This document shows, piece after piece, positions 63,490 through 64,000 of a stretch of 64,000 bases of DNA (position 1 is the first letter of the stretch; each line of letters begins with the position of its first letter). The translations under genes were made by a program, and so were the position numbers. The notes beneath the pieces were generated by a model that did no database searches, was not told the origin of the DNA, and worked only from the letters and a program-made list of their open reading frames with translations. Origin of the DNA: Niebla homalea. Its lineage: Eukaryota > Ascomycota > Lecanoromycetes > Lecanorales > Ramalinaceae. The DNA lies in assembly GCA_019925105.1 (NCBI GenBank), contig JAHGAU010000001.1, positions 1,178,001 through 1,242,000 of the forward strand. The letters run 5' to 3'.

Positions 63490-64000
63490 AGATAATTATA
63501 TTTATTTTACTTTTATTTATCGGTACGTTCATAATTAATATTATAAACCTTAAAATTTTATTTTAATAATAAAAAACTTATACTTCTTAAAACTTATAAA
63601 GAACTTAAATTTTCGAAACCGCTTTAAGACCCGTTTTATATACGTTAAATATTTATTTTTAATACGTAAAAAAATTAAAAAATTATTTAAATATATAACG
63701 TAAAATTTGTTAATAATACCGGATAACGACTTATTAATATAAGTTTAAAAAGTTACTGGTATATTTATTAACCTAAACGGTATTACTATATACTTAAAGT
63801 AGTTATAACGTATCTGCAATGTAATGTTTTGCTTATCGTTTATTTTAATCCGTATATAGTAATAAATATCCCTAAGATTAAACTTAATAAATTTCTTTAT
63901 TCCGTAACGTCGATTTAAAGTTTTATTAATTAAAAGTAATAAGTAACGATTCTTAATTATTACCTTATTTAACCCTTGGTAATCTATATAAAAGCGTAAA
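63490..64000 (-). pseudogene. Ty3/Gypsy reverse transcriptase, cut by the window edge
   Basis: The minus strand enters from the right edge with LRFYIDYQGLNKVIIKNRYL and runs open for 80 codons. It passes FNLRDIYYYIRIK, ITLQIRYNYFKYIVIPFRLI and NIPVTF, then reaches a TAA. These are successive blocks of the Ty3/Gypsy RT, in order. The catalytic block follows as VIYLNNFLIF (family YLDD). Downstream the frame has more stops. It is distinct from the RT at 9650-10215 and less mutated. It would belong to an element extending beyond 64000. Confidence 0.85.

Overview
The window is a gene-free, transposon-packed AT-rich block from a nuclear chromosome. It most likely comes from a filamentous ascomycete (Pezizomycotina) with active or past repeat-induced point mutation (RIP). 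Over most of its length CpA and TpG are almost absent, TpA is in excess and CpG is retained, which is the pattern of C-to-T change at CpA on both strands. Every coding region I can recognise belongs to a mobile element and is broken, mainly by TAA/TAG at positions where the family has Gln or Trp. I found no intact host gene, no rRNA, no functional tRNA and no CRISPR array.

Layout, left to right. 1-6137: RIP-degraded sequence of unknown family, split by a 1,023-bp miniature LTR element (3841-4863) with a perfect 5-bp target duplication. 6138-12902: a ~335-bp inverted repeat pair enclosing a 5,188-bp minus-strand Ty3/Gypsy element (7378-12565). 12903-16252: degraded DNA ending in a GC-rich island. 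16253-25990: a plus-strand chromodomain Gypsy element (RNase H, integrase, chromodomain), split by a solo LTR (18866-19027) and by a full-length non-LTR retrotransposon, LINE A (19603-25375). 26300-36480: a long inverted repeat (arms about 0.9 kb) invaded by minus-strand LINE C (26450-32597, itself carrying a 311-bp LINE fragment), a solo LTR and 5'-truncated LINE D (34313-35603). 36481-44954: degraded DNA with two solo LTRs, an (ATTT)n tract and copies of a ~250-bp repeat. 44955-47306: a 2,352-bp non-autonomous LTR element. 47312-50960: degraded DNA with two frame-preserving tandem repeats and another solo LTR. 50975-63251: LINE B, split by a 6,479-bp Helitron (53512-59990). 63320-64000: an LTR-like island and a relatively well preserved Gypsy reverse transcriptase running off the right edge.

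The genes do not act together as a pathway. The window is a stratigraphy of insertions into insertions. Target duplications (5 bp for LTR elements, 14-16 bp for LINEs, none for the Helitron) let most element ends be placed to the base. Short copies (solo LTRs of 156-184 bp and a 311-bp LINE piece) are largely spared by RIP while neighbouring long copies are ruined, as expected from a minimum length for RIP. The best candidate for something undescribed is the miniature LTR element, which carries tRNA-like A-box and B-box sequences across its LTR/internal junction.
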